Below are positions 1-26,540 of a stretch of DNA of 64,000 bases, piece after piece. The position numbers and the translations under genes were made by a program. Position 1 is the stretch's first letter. Every line of letters starts with the position of its first letter. The DNA comes from Pogonophryne albipinna (Eukaryota > Chordata > Actinopteri > Perciformes > Artedidraconidae): assembly GCA_028583405.1 (NCBI GenBank), contig CM053256.1, forward strand, positions 19,393,534 to 19,457,533. Direction: 5' to 3'. The notes under the pieces were generated by a model. The model was not told the DNA's origin, searched no databases, and was given only the letters and a program-made list of their open reading frames with translations.

Positions 1-2943
1 CCCATCTAGGAGAAGCAGCAACAGGTGTGTGTGTGACTGTGTGTTGGTTTCTGATTAAGATTTGGAGGGTCGAGTTGGACAGCTGTTCTGTCTGTACACA
101 ACATCACAACAAGAACAGGGATCATGGACGGAGGGCAGAGAGATGATTCAATACTAACCTTCTATCATTCTAATGTGATGCCTAATGCAGTTAGTAACTT
201 CCTTGTGGTTGTATCCCTTCGCCAACCGGCTAAGTTGCCATTTATATGTCTAGTCAAAATATCAACACTTCGTCATTGTATCTCATAGACATTTGTATGA
301 AATTATTATATTAATTAATTAATTAGGTCTAGACATTAAGGTCTTGTGTAAGGTCATGAATCAGGATATTTACATAGAAATGAACGCAAATTATATTTTT
401 TCTAAACTATTCACAATGAAAATGCTTGCATGCTAATTTTTAGCATGTATGGTGTTTACCATGGACATCATCTTACTTCTTACAACTAAACTAAGTTAAT
501 TTGAGTCTGATGGGAAGGCATGGACATCAGAGCCAAATGATACATTGTTTTGAAAACATCAATATATATATACAATGTTTTTTATATCAGATAGATATCA
601 GACATTTTATTTTATTTATTATTAATATTTATTTTTAAGTTTGGCCTGATGGAGATCACCAAAGTCAGTTTGGTTTATCCTCTGGAAAGCATGAATATCT
701 GTTCACTACAAACTTTCATGACAATCGTTCTACTTGTTGATATATTTCAGTCCACACCAAATCGACATTGCTAAAACTGACACCTCAGATTCAACATTGT
801 TTGTGATTCACTGCATAAACTAAATTGATACTCTTCAGAGCCCTAGGGAATAGCTTCCTTCTCAGTCACCAACTAACCAAACACTTGCAGGGACTTTCCA
901 GGTCATTTTGTACTTGGCCTACTCCAGGGACTTACAGCACTATATATCAGTGTATACCCTCTGCAGTTGACAAACATAATTACTTTTTTGGTCTTGTCAC
1001 TTTCTACACACACCACTGTGGCTCTGCATAGTATCCCGCAAGGGGAAATGTTGAACTATAACATTGTACCTCACTTCTGCAATGCATGCAATTTTTATTC
1101 ATGATTAGTACATATAGTCATATTATATGTTCCCAATGTCGTTTGACATATTCTGATGAGCCGTCTTGTTGACAGATTAGCACATGCAGAATGAGTTCAG
1201 TGCTGCGATCTTTTACATGTATTAGAGTGTTACATTGAAATCTCGGACATGAAGCAACCAATGAACCTGTTCCATAAGCTTTAGCAACATAGGATCTGTA
1301 ATGAACAGTGCAGTCATGTTTGATTGCAATCAATAAAACTGAGACTGAATTTTGCTTGAGAAGAATCACTTTAAGTGCTTAATCCCATCCTTTGTGTCAG
1401 CAAAAAAGAAAAATGGGAATATAATTAAAAGAAAGGAATCAACAGAGCCTATGTCCGAAATAATGGAATTTTGTAGCAATTTTGTAACTATCATAGTTAT
1501 AGTTATAAACTTGGATTGTAAAGACACATCACTTAGCCATCATGGTCAGATTACACACACGCCATGTGTCCCAACACATACACTGCTTGAGCTGAAACAC
1601 TGGCCGGCTGGTTCTTGGAAGAAGTGTCATGTTTTGCAGATTGTAAAGTGTGTCATGAATTATGAGGACCCACTCTCACTGCCTCAATGCCAAAATGTTA
1701 GCACATACTTGTTCACACACATGGACTCAGATACACACACATGCACAATAAAGTGGTTCTCGTGCTACAGGACTTTTAGGAAGTAACTTAAGCTCTTTAA
1801 ATCAGCTCTGACATGACATCAGTGATCAATCCAGGGTGTCTTTAAGATAACAAGTTACCAGCATTGTATGCCTTTGTTATCATTCTTACTGATGACAAAT
1901 CCAATAACACAATTCTTGCTGTTCATTTCCACAGCGTCACAAGTGTTTATGTCATGTGTTTAATTAAGCTGATAAAAGTTGACCCAGTGGCCTGGGCAGA
2001 CTTACACATTATCTATAATGCCTTCGTCCAAGATAAACTAAATACCCTGATCCATTCTTCACAGATCTGTTGGTGCTGATTTGGGATGATTACAATACAA
2101 TGGTAAACCCTTTGCGGACAGATGCAAACTTCAAAATAATTCACAATGCAACTTTATACTCTAGAGGAATTCTAAGGACAAGTTGATCTATTTATAATAG
2201 CAGGAGTGACTAAGAATCAGGGGACTTTACAGCCACGTAACTGTGAGGCTTCATATTTACAGTTACTGAAAGGAGTAGTAATATGCCTGGGCAAAACACT
2301 TCCTGAACCATAGTTACTTTTATCAATAAAAGAGTATTGATATAATCCAGAGGTTTGCAAATGATGTGTTAAATCACACTTGGTTGAAAGTGTGAAATGT
2401 AAGCAAAGAATGATTACCACAATGCAAACATACTTTGTTACAACTTGAAGTTCTGCATTCAAAATGTCTAGTTTAGTAAAAGTACATAATGTGATCAGCT
2501 AAATGTACTTACATATCATTATGAAAATGGCCCCTTCATCCAGGAGGCACAGCAACAGGTTTAATCTTCTTTGCTTTTTTATCTACAAAATAAAAAAAAA
2601 GGTAAATCTTAGAGGACTTCTCTTGTAGTTTTGTTGGTGGACAAGTTACAACTGTATCACTGCAATTAGCATAGCCTTGTACAGCTAACATCTGCATAAT
2701 TAGCCACATAACTCAAAACACCTGTGTGGGTATCTTTATACAGTCTATGGTGGGTAATGTATTCAGGGCTTACCACAAAGGCACATGCAACACTGAATTG
2801 AGATGCAAAACCACCATAAACAGAATACACACAACTACAAAGAGATGCAAAATGAGTATTAATATACAAAACAAAGACAACCAAAACTACAAAGGCACGA
2901 CTTTTGGTTGTCGTTGTGTGTCTGTGACCTTTTCTATCTAAAT
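1..2943. other. Intergenic DNA, no gene recognised
   Basis: AT-rich, stop-rich sequence on both strands. The open frames present are short, have no recognisable domain and are not bounded by convincing splice sites. No repeat family was recognised before the hAT element that begins at 2944. The last eight bases (2936-2943) are the left copy of that element's target-site duplication. Confidence 0.5.
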
Positions 2944-3224
2944 TAGGGCTGTCAGTCGATTAAAATATTTTATCGCGATTAATCGCATGATGGTCCATAG
3001 TTAATCGCGATTAATCGCAAATTAATCGCACATTTTTGATCTGTTCTAAATGTACCTTAGAGCAATATTTTTCAAGTTTTTAATACTCTTATCAACATAT
3101 GAGTGGACAAATATGCTTTATGCTGATGTTTATTATCATTTGAACAATGACAAATATTCTCATGAATATTAAACACAACAACCTCTGAACATTACAAATA
3201 TTCGCCTCAATTCAACACAATACA

Positions 3225-3250
3225 GTGTGTGTGTGTGTGTGTGTGCGTGC

Positions 3251-3333
<83 letters not shown>
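3225..3333. repeat. (TG)n microsatellite
   Basis: About 109 bp of nearly pure TG dinucleotide with a few TGCG interruptions near its 5' end. It lies inside the hAT element. The long open frames it produces (poly Cys-Val or Thr-His) are artefacts of the repeat. Confidence 0.97.
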
Positions 3334-3334
<1 letters not shown>

Positions 3335-3625
3335 TGGATCGTTGGAGCTATGTGCAACTCAAGGCATATGCTCGAACGGAAGCTGCCTGGACGCTGCAAT
3401 CATGTTGCGCGCACTATCCGTGCTGAGTGTGCTGACTTTTCGTACAATGCCCCACTGTCTGGCTTCCTGCATAAAGTCAAGTGCTCGGCGCAGTTGTGGC
3501 GAAATGTCTCCTCTGTTTTCATTTAAACAGCTCCTTATATCCGTTAGCGCAGCTAGCTAGCACCAGATGCTAACAACAACAATGCACGTAAGGTCTCTCT
3601 CGCTCGCTCTGGCCACACATACACA

Positions 3626-4707
3626 TTTACTTTGTAAATGTAATCAGTTACTGATTACTGATTACATGGCTCTGAAAGTAATCCGAATACAGTTACGTGT
3701 CTTAAAAAAGTAACGTAATCAGATTACTTTTATATTACTTTTGGATTACTTTCTTTTTCCATCACAGATGGGTATGTTTTGGTGAACAGGAGACACAAAA
3801 AGCAAAAGGAAACTGAACGTGTTTTTACTGTTTTAATGGCTTATCAAGAGCACAACTGAAACATCACATCTGAAACGATGTGACAACATAATCAACTTTT
3901 TGGGGATGCAGCTTGGGATGTGAGGAGTGAGGGACACAGAACGGGCGTGTCGCCTTCTGTCCTGCCAGCGGTGGCAGGACATGAATTAAAATGTCAACTC
4001 GGACTTCATTTTAAGGACATTTCGGCCAGGGGTGTATAGAGCTAATTTGTTTAAGCACCGGATTGGCAAAACAGGAGAGTGTGTGCACCAGTCTGCCTTG
4101 ATCTATGAGTTCATGTCCGTGACACTCTCAGTAGCCTATCTGCTGCCCACAGCTGTTTTATAGAAGGAATACCTCCTTCACTTCATGAAATCTCTGCAGC
4201 ACCAGGAGGCAGCGGGAGGGTTAACTCAGCCTCTGAGAAGACGAGCCCGCAGTGCCTTTCACGCACCGCCTTCACTGTGTTTACCTTCAGAAATAATCAT
4301 TAGTAAGGCTAAAGACCGACCGCAGGCTGATGTGTTTTAACCACACACACACACGCGATTTAAACGCAGACTTTTGTTCCTCCATGTTTCGTTGTTATTG
4401 GTTCACTGAGCGAGCGGACCCGCGATTTTTTTTCAAACGCTTTTTTGGTCCATCTGCGGCGGTAATAGGTTTTGTGCGCTGTGATGATTCGGCTGTACCT
4501 TTAGTAATGAATATTAAATGTTGTGAGGAAATATTTCCACCAATAATTCCAATAAGTAATCCAAAATGTATTCACTTCAGGTTTACGAAAGTAACTGTAA
4601 TCAGATTACTCGTTTTTCAAATGTAACGCGAGCTGAATACAGTTACTTGATTTTTGTATTCTGATTACGTAACGCCGTTACATGTATTCCGTTACAACCC
4701 AACCCTG
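3626..4707. mobile_element. Nested hAT-like element rich in GTAATC/GATTAC motifs
   Basis: Many copies of GTAATC, GATTAC and GTAACG occur in opposite orientation near 3630-3750 and 4580-4700, forming imperfect terminal inverted repeats. The right end reads CAACCCAACCCTG, typical of a hAT terminus in reverse. Possible 8-bp duplications CATACACA lie at 3618-3625 and 4708-4715, but the surroundings are CA-rich, so these are weaker evidence than for the outer element. The left terminus appears worn. No transposase was found. Confidence 0.55.
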
Positions 4708-5337
4708 CATACACACACCCTCCCGGTCCTCCCGATGGCCAGTCGGTGCCTGCCGGTGAGCGTGGAAGTGTGGTCTGCCACAAGCGGACGGCAGGAGCGG
4801 GGCTGTCATTATCAGCTTATAGATGGTATTTTAAACTCGATGCGCTCTGAAACTACGGGGCGGCCGAGGGCAAAAAAATACACATGCGTTAATCGCGTTA
4901 AAATAATTAGTGGCGTTCATTTTTTTTTTGCGTTAACGCGTTATTAACGCGTTAACTTGACAGCCCTAATCTAAATACAAAGAGTTGGGAGCTCTTACAT
5001 GTCTGTGCCAATGGTCTATCATAGGGTACATTTAATTAATAGTAAAACATGTACAATATATTGCTTTGAAATGTAATGTAGTTAAAGTACAACGTAACGT
5101 GAATGGAAAATACTGAAGTAAATGTTCAAGGAGACTACCTTTTAACTTAGGTACCGCATTTTAGAAGGTCTTAAAGTAGTAACCTGTTGTGACAGTAATA
5201 TAGGATTATTGTCTCCTAAATTTTACATTTAATATTTTTAGCTTATTATCCAGGTGTCCTCTGTCTCTACCCTTCCCATGACATGAAGCGTTCTGTTACC
5301 TCTGCTGCTCTCTGGAGATTGTGCAACGCTGAAGTTC

Positions 5338-5419
5338 ATAAACAAAGCCACGTGTTGCAGGGAAGTTTCCAAAGTGGGCGGGCCTCGTGTATTTCCGGGT
5401 TCTCAGACGAGGATATAAG
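5338..5419 (+). promoter_or_regulatory. fbxo32: Probable fbxo32 core promoter
   Basis: Upstream of the start codon at 5550 lie, in order, a FoxO-like site ATAAACAA (5338-5345), an E-box CACGTG (5349-5354), a GC box GGGCGG (5376-5381) and a TATA-like box TATAAG (5414-5419). Transcription would then start near 5440-5450, giving a 5' UTR of roughly 100 bases. Activation of mammalian atrogin-1 by FoxO factors is established. Binding here is inferred from the motifs only. Confidence 0.5.
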
Positions 5420-5549
5420 ACGAGCTGCGCAATGAAAACAGTAGACCAGAAACACACAGCGCATACAAGAAGGGACACATATAAACTCAAACAGGGATTG
5501 TTTCCTGTTATTTTTTTAGATCAATTTAGCTCAAAGTCATCGAAGCAAG

Positions 5550-10849
<5,300 letters not shown>

Positions 10850-12005
10850 CTCCTCCCCCTAAAATCCAGATGAACTGACTGTACATACTGTACATAGAAA
10901 TGTACAATTTTGTTTTATAGCACAATGAATTCCTGGATGTGTATTTTGTTGAGGCGTGCTGGAGGGGCCTCAGGCAGTGGGACGATTTTGCAATTGAGTT
11001 TTATTTTTTATTTTTTGAAAGAGTGCAGACCTCTGGGAGAGTTTCAGTTGAAAGCGAGGGAATGTGACGGAGAGGAAAAGAGATGTAGCAGTGGGCCTGT
11101 GGATGGAGGATAAAGGGAACACTTTGCTGTCAGGGTTTAGTCTTAGTTTATTGTGCTTTTTCAAAGGACACCTCCAAAGTAAACACAGCTCTTGACCTTA
11201 GATGTGTGCACTTGTTTTTCCCAAATTTGGGGGTTCGTTTGAATTTTTGTTGGGTTTTCAAACCTTGAAATGTTCGAACACAGGAAGTAAGATTATCCAC
11301 ACCTGTTTTGAAATGTGTCCTGCTTACATGAGAAGATGCAATGCGTTTGAGGAAGTTTGCAATATTGTTCTGCCTGGCACTGGGACGTAGAGACGTACAG
11401 TAAATCTTGAGTGGCTGCAGTAAGAGATATTAAGCATGGGAGTCCGTTATTGATCATTAGATTGATGATTCTATGATATGTTGACGCACCACATTTTCTA
11501 TTTAACTTTTGTTGTTTTTCACTTTTATAAAGATTTGATATGACTGTTTTCTTTTTTAATTGTGTGTTCATTTTCTCATGTGACTGCTATAGCAACAGCG
11601 CTTGAGTACAGTAGATTGTAACTGTAGTCAGTATAACGATGGCATGTGTCTTATCATGAAACTTGAAACAGGTACAGCTATCTTCTTGTTGGCAATGCTT
11701 TCCCATCCTGATGCTTTCTTTTGTTTTAATCATCAGCAGCTCTCTCTCATTTACAGAAGTCTTTTAAATTGGCTGTCTGAAGCAACTTGTTTTTCTGTAG
11801 TCCCGCATGTTTTTTTTAAACACTCAGCTGATTGTTAACTTATTTATTGAGATTCTTGCAAGGAACTGAAATATTAGGATGAAGGTGCAATTGTTTTACC
11901 CAGACTTTCCTCTATTACTGTGCACACAGTGAGGAATAATGTACATGCTATGCAATGCATTCTCTTTATGTTCTGTTGAATAAATAAAAGAAGACAAATA
12001 ATCTA
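10850..12005 (+). other. fbxo32: fbxo32 3' untranslated region
   Basis: About 1.15 kb of AT-rich sequence follows the fbxo32 stop codon and ends with overlapping AATAAA signals at 11979-11988. It has no splice-bounded coding frame. The extent is inferred from the polyadenylation signal. Confidence 0.65.
11979..11988 (+). terminator. fbxo32: Polyadenylation signal, fbxo32
   Basis: Two overlapping AATAAA hexamers (AATAAATAAA), the first strong tandem signal after the fbxo32 stop codon in an otherwise gene-free stretch. Confidence 0.65.
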
Positions 12006-13535
12006 ACTTGTGCCATTGCCTCCATTAACATGATATTTCTGAGCCAACACTAAAGTATTTTTGCTGGACAATTTGTATCCAGATTTAAAATGTACACTAG
12101 CTTTTGTATAGAGGTCTGAGGTGTTGCCTGTTGCTGAAAGCTAGATTGTGCCCTCTATTGCCCTCGACAACATGATAAACTGCAAAGTAGTACAAAAAAG
12201 ATCTTGGTAATTAAATAAACTTATAAAAGAAATGTGACTTGTTATTACTAAGTACCTTCAAATACAAGCGGACCTCTCCATTGTCTTTAAAGCAACAAAC
12301 AAAAGCATGTCAATTTCTTAAACAATTGTTTTAATTGTTTCAGCAGGACAAAAGTTGAAGTTAAAACAAAATATAAAAAGCAAATTAAACCATTTTGTAC
12401 GACAGTACCAACAATATAACAATGCACTGCTTGTTACATGTCTTTTTAGATAAATATGTATACAAATATTATGTAGTTATTTTTATATGACAAAGAAATA
12501 TGTTTTAGAACAAAAGACATTTGTAATAGTGTGTGTTTCCAGCAGTGTTGCACATACAGTACTGCTCCTTAGAGGGTGTGTAGGTAGGTAGCTTTTTATA
12601 GAGAAAGTCAACATATGGAAGTGTGTCCGACTTGCTAAGGCATAAAAGAGACGGCTGGAAAAACTCTAAAGCTGAACATGTCATGTTCCTCAATCAAATC
12701 TGCTGGTTTAAGGCATTTTGCCCAGAATGTTTACAACAAAAGGTGCCCTTGTATTGTTGCTTTGATAGCAGATAAAGAAGGCTATGTTAATAATACATTC
12801 CCATTTTTTCCCCATCATTTCTTAGCTGCATTAGCAAATGTAAAGCTTGCTACCTAGCTAATATCAATCTATCTTTAATACACAATCTCCTCTTTTAATA
12901 CAACTATCATGCAAACATATCATCTACAGTGTTTGCCTCATGGAACACATAAAAAGCTGTCAGATTTGAATTCCAGCAGATTCAAATCAAATTGTTGCAT
13001 ATTCTCAGTGCACCATTACTTTTTTCTAAAACAGGTGTATCTCTTCTAAAATATGATGAAGATATGACATAAGAGCTAAAAGAATGTGGTCAGAATATTA
13101 TATTCTAACCAATACAAGTCTGAGAGGCCCTTGAATTTTAAACCTTCAGTTTTTTCAACAGTAAAGAAAATGGTCCTGTTCTCCTCGCCTTGATTTGAAT
13201 AGCAGTTGATGGTTTTGAGTTTTCATTGAGCCACGCCTGCCGGAATTTGACCCTTGATTCCAGCTCTAAAAACCATTCCTCTTTGGCAGCATTACACCGT
13301 CTGTCTGAGCTCCCACTGCATGTGTACCAACTCCAGAGGGTCCTGACGCACTGAGAATCCCCTGCTCTATGAGGTGTAGCGGGGAAAGTACTCGGCACTG
13401 CAGAGCTGCTGTCCTGTGTATGCAAACAGGAGCATTATGTGACACATGTTTACATATTTCCAGCTTTAAGAGAGTATAAAAGAGTGCCATGCTCTAATAA
13501 TCTGCTAAGGAAAGCAAAGAGAAGAGTTACCAGAG
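12006..13535. other. Convergent intergenic region, probable prelid3a 3' UTR
   Basis: AT-rich DNA between the end of fbxo32 and the stop codon of prelid3a on the other strand. The right part is presumably the prelid3a 3' UTR, but no clearly best reverse-strand polyadenylation signal could be chosen. No other gene or repeat was recognised. Confidence 0.4.
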
Positions 13536-15187
<1,652 letters not shown>

Positions 15188-17664
15188 CTTTCAAAAGTCT
15201 TGGCCTTATCGCTGAGAATCCCTCCGTGGTCCAAATTCACATTTCACCGGACCATTTAAACATGAAACACTAACGCTTTTCCAGTGATAAGACAGAGATA
15301 GCAGGGCCTATGAAGAGAGCTCCTGACCATCACTGAGGGGTGTCCGGGATGCGCATGTCGGCGTCTCCTCGCACATCAATCCTGCGTAAAGACTACACAC
15401 TGTGCCCTGCTGATCCCCGAGTGACAGGAGAAACCGACAGTAAAGGTGTAAAGTATAGATTAAAAACAAACAGCTGTTACGGTAGAGGACAAGAGGAATG
15501 CCGGTGCAAAAGAGAAGAGACCAAATGTCAAGACAGACCGAGTGAGATACGGGCTTCTGCAGGTATTTCAAAAATAAAAGCCCAACTTTTGTTAAACCCA
15601 ATATCTGTCACGGATTTTGTAATATCAGATAAAAATAGCTATACATATTTCGATGTACTGTTTTACTGGAATTGCATTGCTAAGCAACAGGGTCCTTTTG
15701 AACTTCCTGTCAGTTGATGTCACCAAATCACTGCAACAGTTTGTGAAATGGTACTGTATGAGACAATTACAAAAATAATTGTGGCTTTTTTTGTCCACAC
15801 ATTTGTAAAGTTTGGGCAACAACGTTTGGGTATCCATTGTGTTTTGCACATACACTATTCAATTAATTTCTTGTCCATCAGTTGATTCATCTTTTTTCAG
15901 TTTTATTTTGAAGGCAATACCAATTTCTCCTCTTTCTCTTTGTGTTTCTGACTTGACGATGCTGCTGTAGCACTGCTGTCACTGCTGTGCTGCTGCATCC
16001 GCCTCCATTTGTGCGCATGCGCTTAGCATCTTCTTTCCATCATCCTGGTCAAGTGGCACAACCGAGCTGCATCAAGCTAGAAAGAGACAGCATGGAGAAC
16101 GCAGGAAATACAGTGACATCGCTTCCAAATAAACCCTCTGGTTTTGAGAATGAAAATATATTCACTAAAGATTAACCTCAAACTGTTGCCGTAAAGTCAT
16201 TTAAAGATAACATAAACCAATTATTCAATTGTTGTCAATCAAGTATAGGCCTAAGAGTCATTCAGGTTTCAACTCTTAGGATTTAATTCACAAGGCAGCA
16301 TGTCTGGATGAGTTCATGTTATTAATAGTTTCATGAGAGCTATATTTTGTATTGTTTTTTTTATTGCTGTTGTTTTTTGTTGTTGTTATTTGTATACAGG
16401 TTTGGACTAAATATGTAGCCTATATAAACATTTTTTCACATTTTTGACTTCGAAAACCTTTATTGGTGCATTTTATTTTGAATGTTTGGTCGGATGTGTA
16501 AGGTGTGTTGTGTTTCGCTTGTCGCTGGCGGTGTGCGGGTTCAGAGGGATCCAGTCAGGCGAGGCGCAGTGGAGGCTAGTGTGGTCCATTTACGAGAAAT
16601 CCATGCCATCGCCGTTTATGCCACGGCCCGTTCATTGCACACTGGATACGGAACACTTTATAATTTCATAGAGAACAAGCTCATCCGATCCCATGCTGGA
16701 ATAACACACACTGCATGACCTTGCATTGAAAGTCATTAGGGAGGGATTTTTTTAAAGCACCGACACGGTAAGGTAATAAGCATCTTCATTCGAGATAAGG
16801 CGAGATCAATGTCGATATTTTGTGATGGTATATTGCCTTTGTGCAGTCGTTACAATTTAGACCATGCTATCTTGGATGGATAGGAATTATGTTATTTTAC
16901 AGATGCGAGAAGGAAAGAGCTTTTGGAAAAAACATAGTGATGAGAGGACAGCTCAGTCAGCCTGGTTGAAGGCCGGACTGCATACCGCAGAATTCAAATA
17001 TTCGCCACTCCAATCGTTAATAATCCGATTATAAATCTATCAGCCTAAACCCGTCAGGAACACATACAATGCGGTTAAATGTGTATTTATAACAGTGGTG
17101 TATGGTTTATTCTTAGAGCAGTTTATGCGGACAGCGCTTGCATGACTGATGCTGCAGCAGCGCTTGATCCGCTCCAGGCGCGAGAGAGCGAGAGGGGGTG
17201 GGAGAGAGGGGGGTCTCGTATTTTTAGGGATCATTCAATCACACTGAGGCAGAGGTTGCCTGTGCTCCCTGCTACTGATCAGCATATGCGCCAATCTGGC
17301 AGATGACCCATTTCCATGTAAAAGTGGGGCACGAGGCTCCCCCCTCCTCATTATAAGTGCACACCAGTTTGGCTGGTGGTCGTGCACGCCAAAGATCTGC
17401 TGACACATGCGCTCTGCCGGCCGGGGCTCCCTGCCTTTGTGTGCAATGGAGCCTATAGCATATCATGGCTCATTGGGCCAAGGGCTACTATAGCCTTGAC
17501 CTTCTGTTGGCCTGGGATGGTTTCTTTTTGACGCTTCATACATGTTAAAGTGGAATCATTTTTATTTATTTCAGCATTATGATGTACTCTGATCTACTTA
17601 ATGCTGAGATTCCAGAGGCCTTCATTCTCACACCTCGCTTTATTTCAGGTCCTCGACCGCAGCC
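15188..17664. other. Bidirectional intergenic region between prelid3a and elovl4a
   Basis: This 2.5 kb stretch lies between two divergent start codons, so it should hold both promoters and 5' UTRs. GC-richer segments lie near 16500-16640 and 17130-17460. A good donor-like site (CACG|GTAAGG) occurs at 16767/16768. A pyrimidine-rich acceptor ends at 17648, just before the elovl4a start, so a non-coding first exon of elovl4a within this stretch is likely. No coding exon was recognised. Confidence 0.4.
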
Positions 17665-24945
<7,281 letters not shown>

Positions 24946-26540
24946 AGGAAGAGGAGCGAGAGAGGTAGAGGTGAGGTAGGGCCTTGCTATGGGTTCTAGG
25001 TTGATTGTGCTAAAACACGAGAGACTTAATGTGAGGAAGATAGACGGATGGATGCGTTACGATGTGTTTATTTAAGCCATGATCTAAGTTGTCGTAGATA
25101 AAACATGAGACATGCTTGTGTTGAGAGGATCGTTTTGTTAGTAAGAGGTGTCAAAGGTCATGCCCAAGGTTATAATAACGCGAAATACAGTAGTGTAAGG
25201 TAGGGGATAGATCTTAGTATTCCCCCTCTTTATTGTGGTGCCAAGTACTGTAGATCTGGTTCAAAAAGTGACTTTCAGCGACTAAAAACTGAGCCTGGAG
25301 AGGAAACACCATTTACCAGGCCTGCTAGGCATGCTGGGAAAGCTACATCAAATGCATCTGAGCTGCTTGAAAAATCATTGTTATTGTTACTGCTGTATTG
25401 AGACAGGAATACGCATCATAACATATGCACCAACTTATATTTATGCCTATCATTTTAATGTGTTTCACCTTTACATATTTAAAACTGTTGATCATGTACA
25501 GTTTCATGTCATTCATATCCTCATCCTATTCAAGCTGTTATTAATGTTACGTGAGAGAGTCTTAAGTTTGCAGTTTACTGAATACACACTATTTAACCTA
25601 TTTATTTCAAGTTGTGGACTCCACCACTCACCTTTGAGCTGTCACCCATAGGGGCAAAGCTACAGATAAATAAATCAATAACCGGAGGTAATATGTACAT
25701 AGAAATAGAAATAGCTGTCTATTTCTGTACACAACCCTATCAGGTTTTATACATCCCTACGTGTGTGTAATGTGATGAAATGTAATGCATATTATCCAGG
25801 GAAAGGATGGATCTGATGATTATCTCAGTGTTACCTCAATCTGACAGAAAGGCTGGTGGAGTTTTGTCTTTGCAGATGTTTACTTGTCTTTTTATAATAT
25901 ATCTGACGTTGTTGTTTGTCTTACATGCCGGTGAATATGTTGTGTGCCGAACAGAGAAGTGGTGGTGGAGAATTCAAAACAACAAGCTCTTATCAAGCTA
26001 ACTAATAAGCCTATATTGAGCACCATTTTGTTCCCATATCCAAACCAATATCTCTTTGTGTCTATACTTTCAGGCTTAATCTGAGTCCTGAGCTGGATGA
26101 ATGTAAATGTACGAAAACATTTGGATTCAGCAAGATAAAAGCTTGGATTTATAAACCAAATGAGCTGGTTAACTGGTTCTACAGTGACTTTTTACTATGA
26201 AGACTAACGTTTCTCTGCCTATATAGAGTATAAATCACAATTTATCCGCAAATCCAGCTTTATGTCCTCCATTAACAATGCATTTTAATGTTATTAATTG
26301 TTTTTTAAAAATGTTATGTAAATATCAATTTTCATGTTACTGAGAGTGCTTGTCTGTGTATTTATGTTCTTTTTGTGTTGTACATAATTACATATTACAT
26401 TGTGATATTTTGTACACTGCGCATTTGGGGATGTTCCCAGCCTGTAAGTTTGGACGTTTATATGTCCACATTGCTTCTGTGTTTTTTTTTTACGTATCAT
26501 AACTCTCTTCAAATTCAATTAAACTGAATGCCTGTACAAA
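24946..26540 (+). other. elovl4a: elovl4a 3' untranslated region
   Basis: AT-rich, non-coding sequence after the elovl4a stop. A variant polyadenylation signal ATTAAA occurs at 26518-26523. Assignment as 3' UTR is by position. Earlier cleavage, for example after AAATAAATCAATAA near 25670, is possible. Confidence 0.5.

Larger units (their letters stand above)
2944..4968. mobile_element. Non-autonomous hAT-type DNA transposon, composite
   Basis: The element begins TAGGGCTGTCA and ends with the exact inverted copy TGACAGCCCTA. It is flanked by a perfect 8-bp direct repeat ATCTAAAT (2936-2943 and 4969-4976), the duplication length typical of the hAT superfamily. Both ends are rich in TTAATCGCG/CGCGTTAA-like palindromic motifs. 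No transposase frame is left. A (TG)n tract (3225-3333) and a second transposon (3626-4707) lie inside, so much of the 2 kb is not original hAT sequence. It sits about 0.4 kb upstream of the fbxo32 promoter. Confidence 0.88.

Noticed and set aside
1352..1786. 144-codon plus-strand frame near the left edge
   Set aside because: AT-rich, no motif, no splice signals at either end; judged random.
2527..2590. Minus-strand stretch resembling a last exon (acceptor, then DKKAKKIKPVAVPPG and a stop)
   Set aside because: Only 15 codons, no partner exon with matching splice signals upstream on the minus strand, and the required gene would have to run through the hAT element into the fbxo32 promoter.
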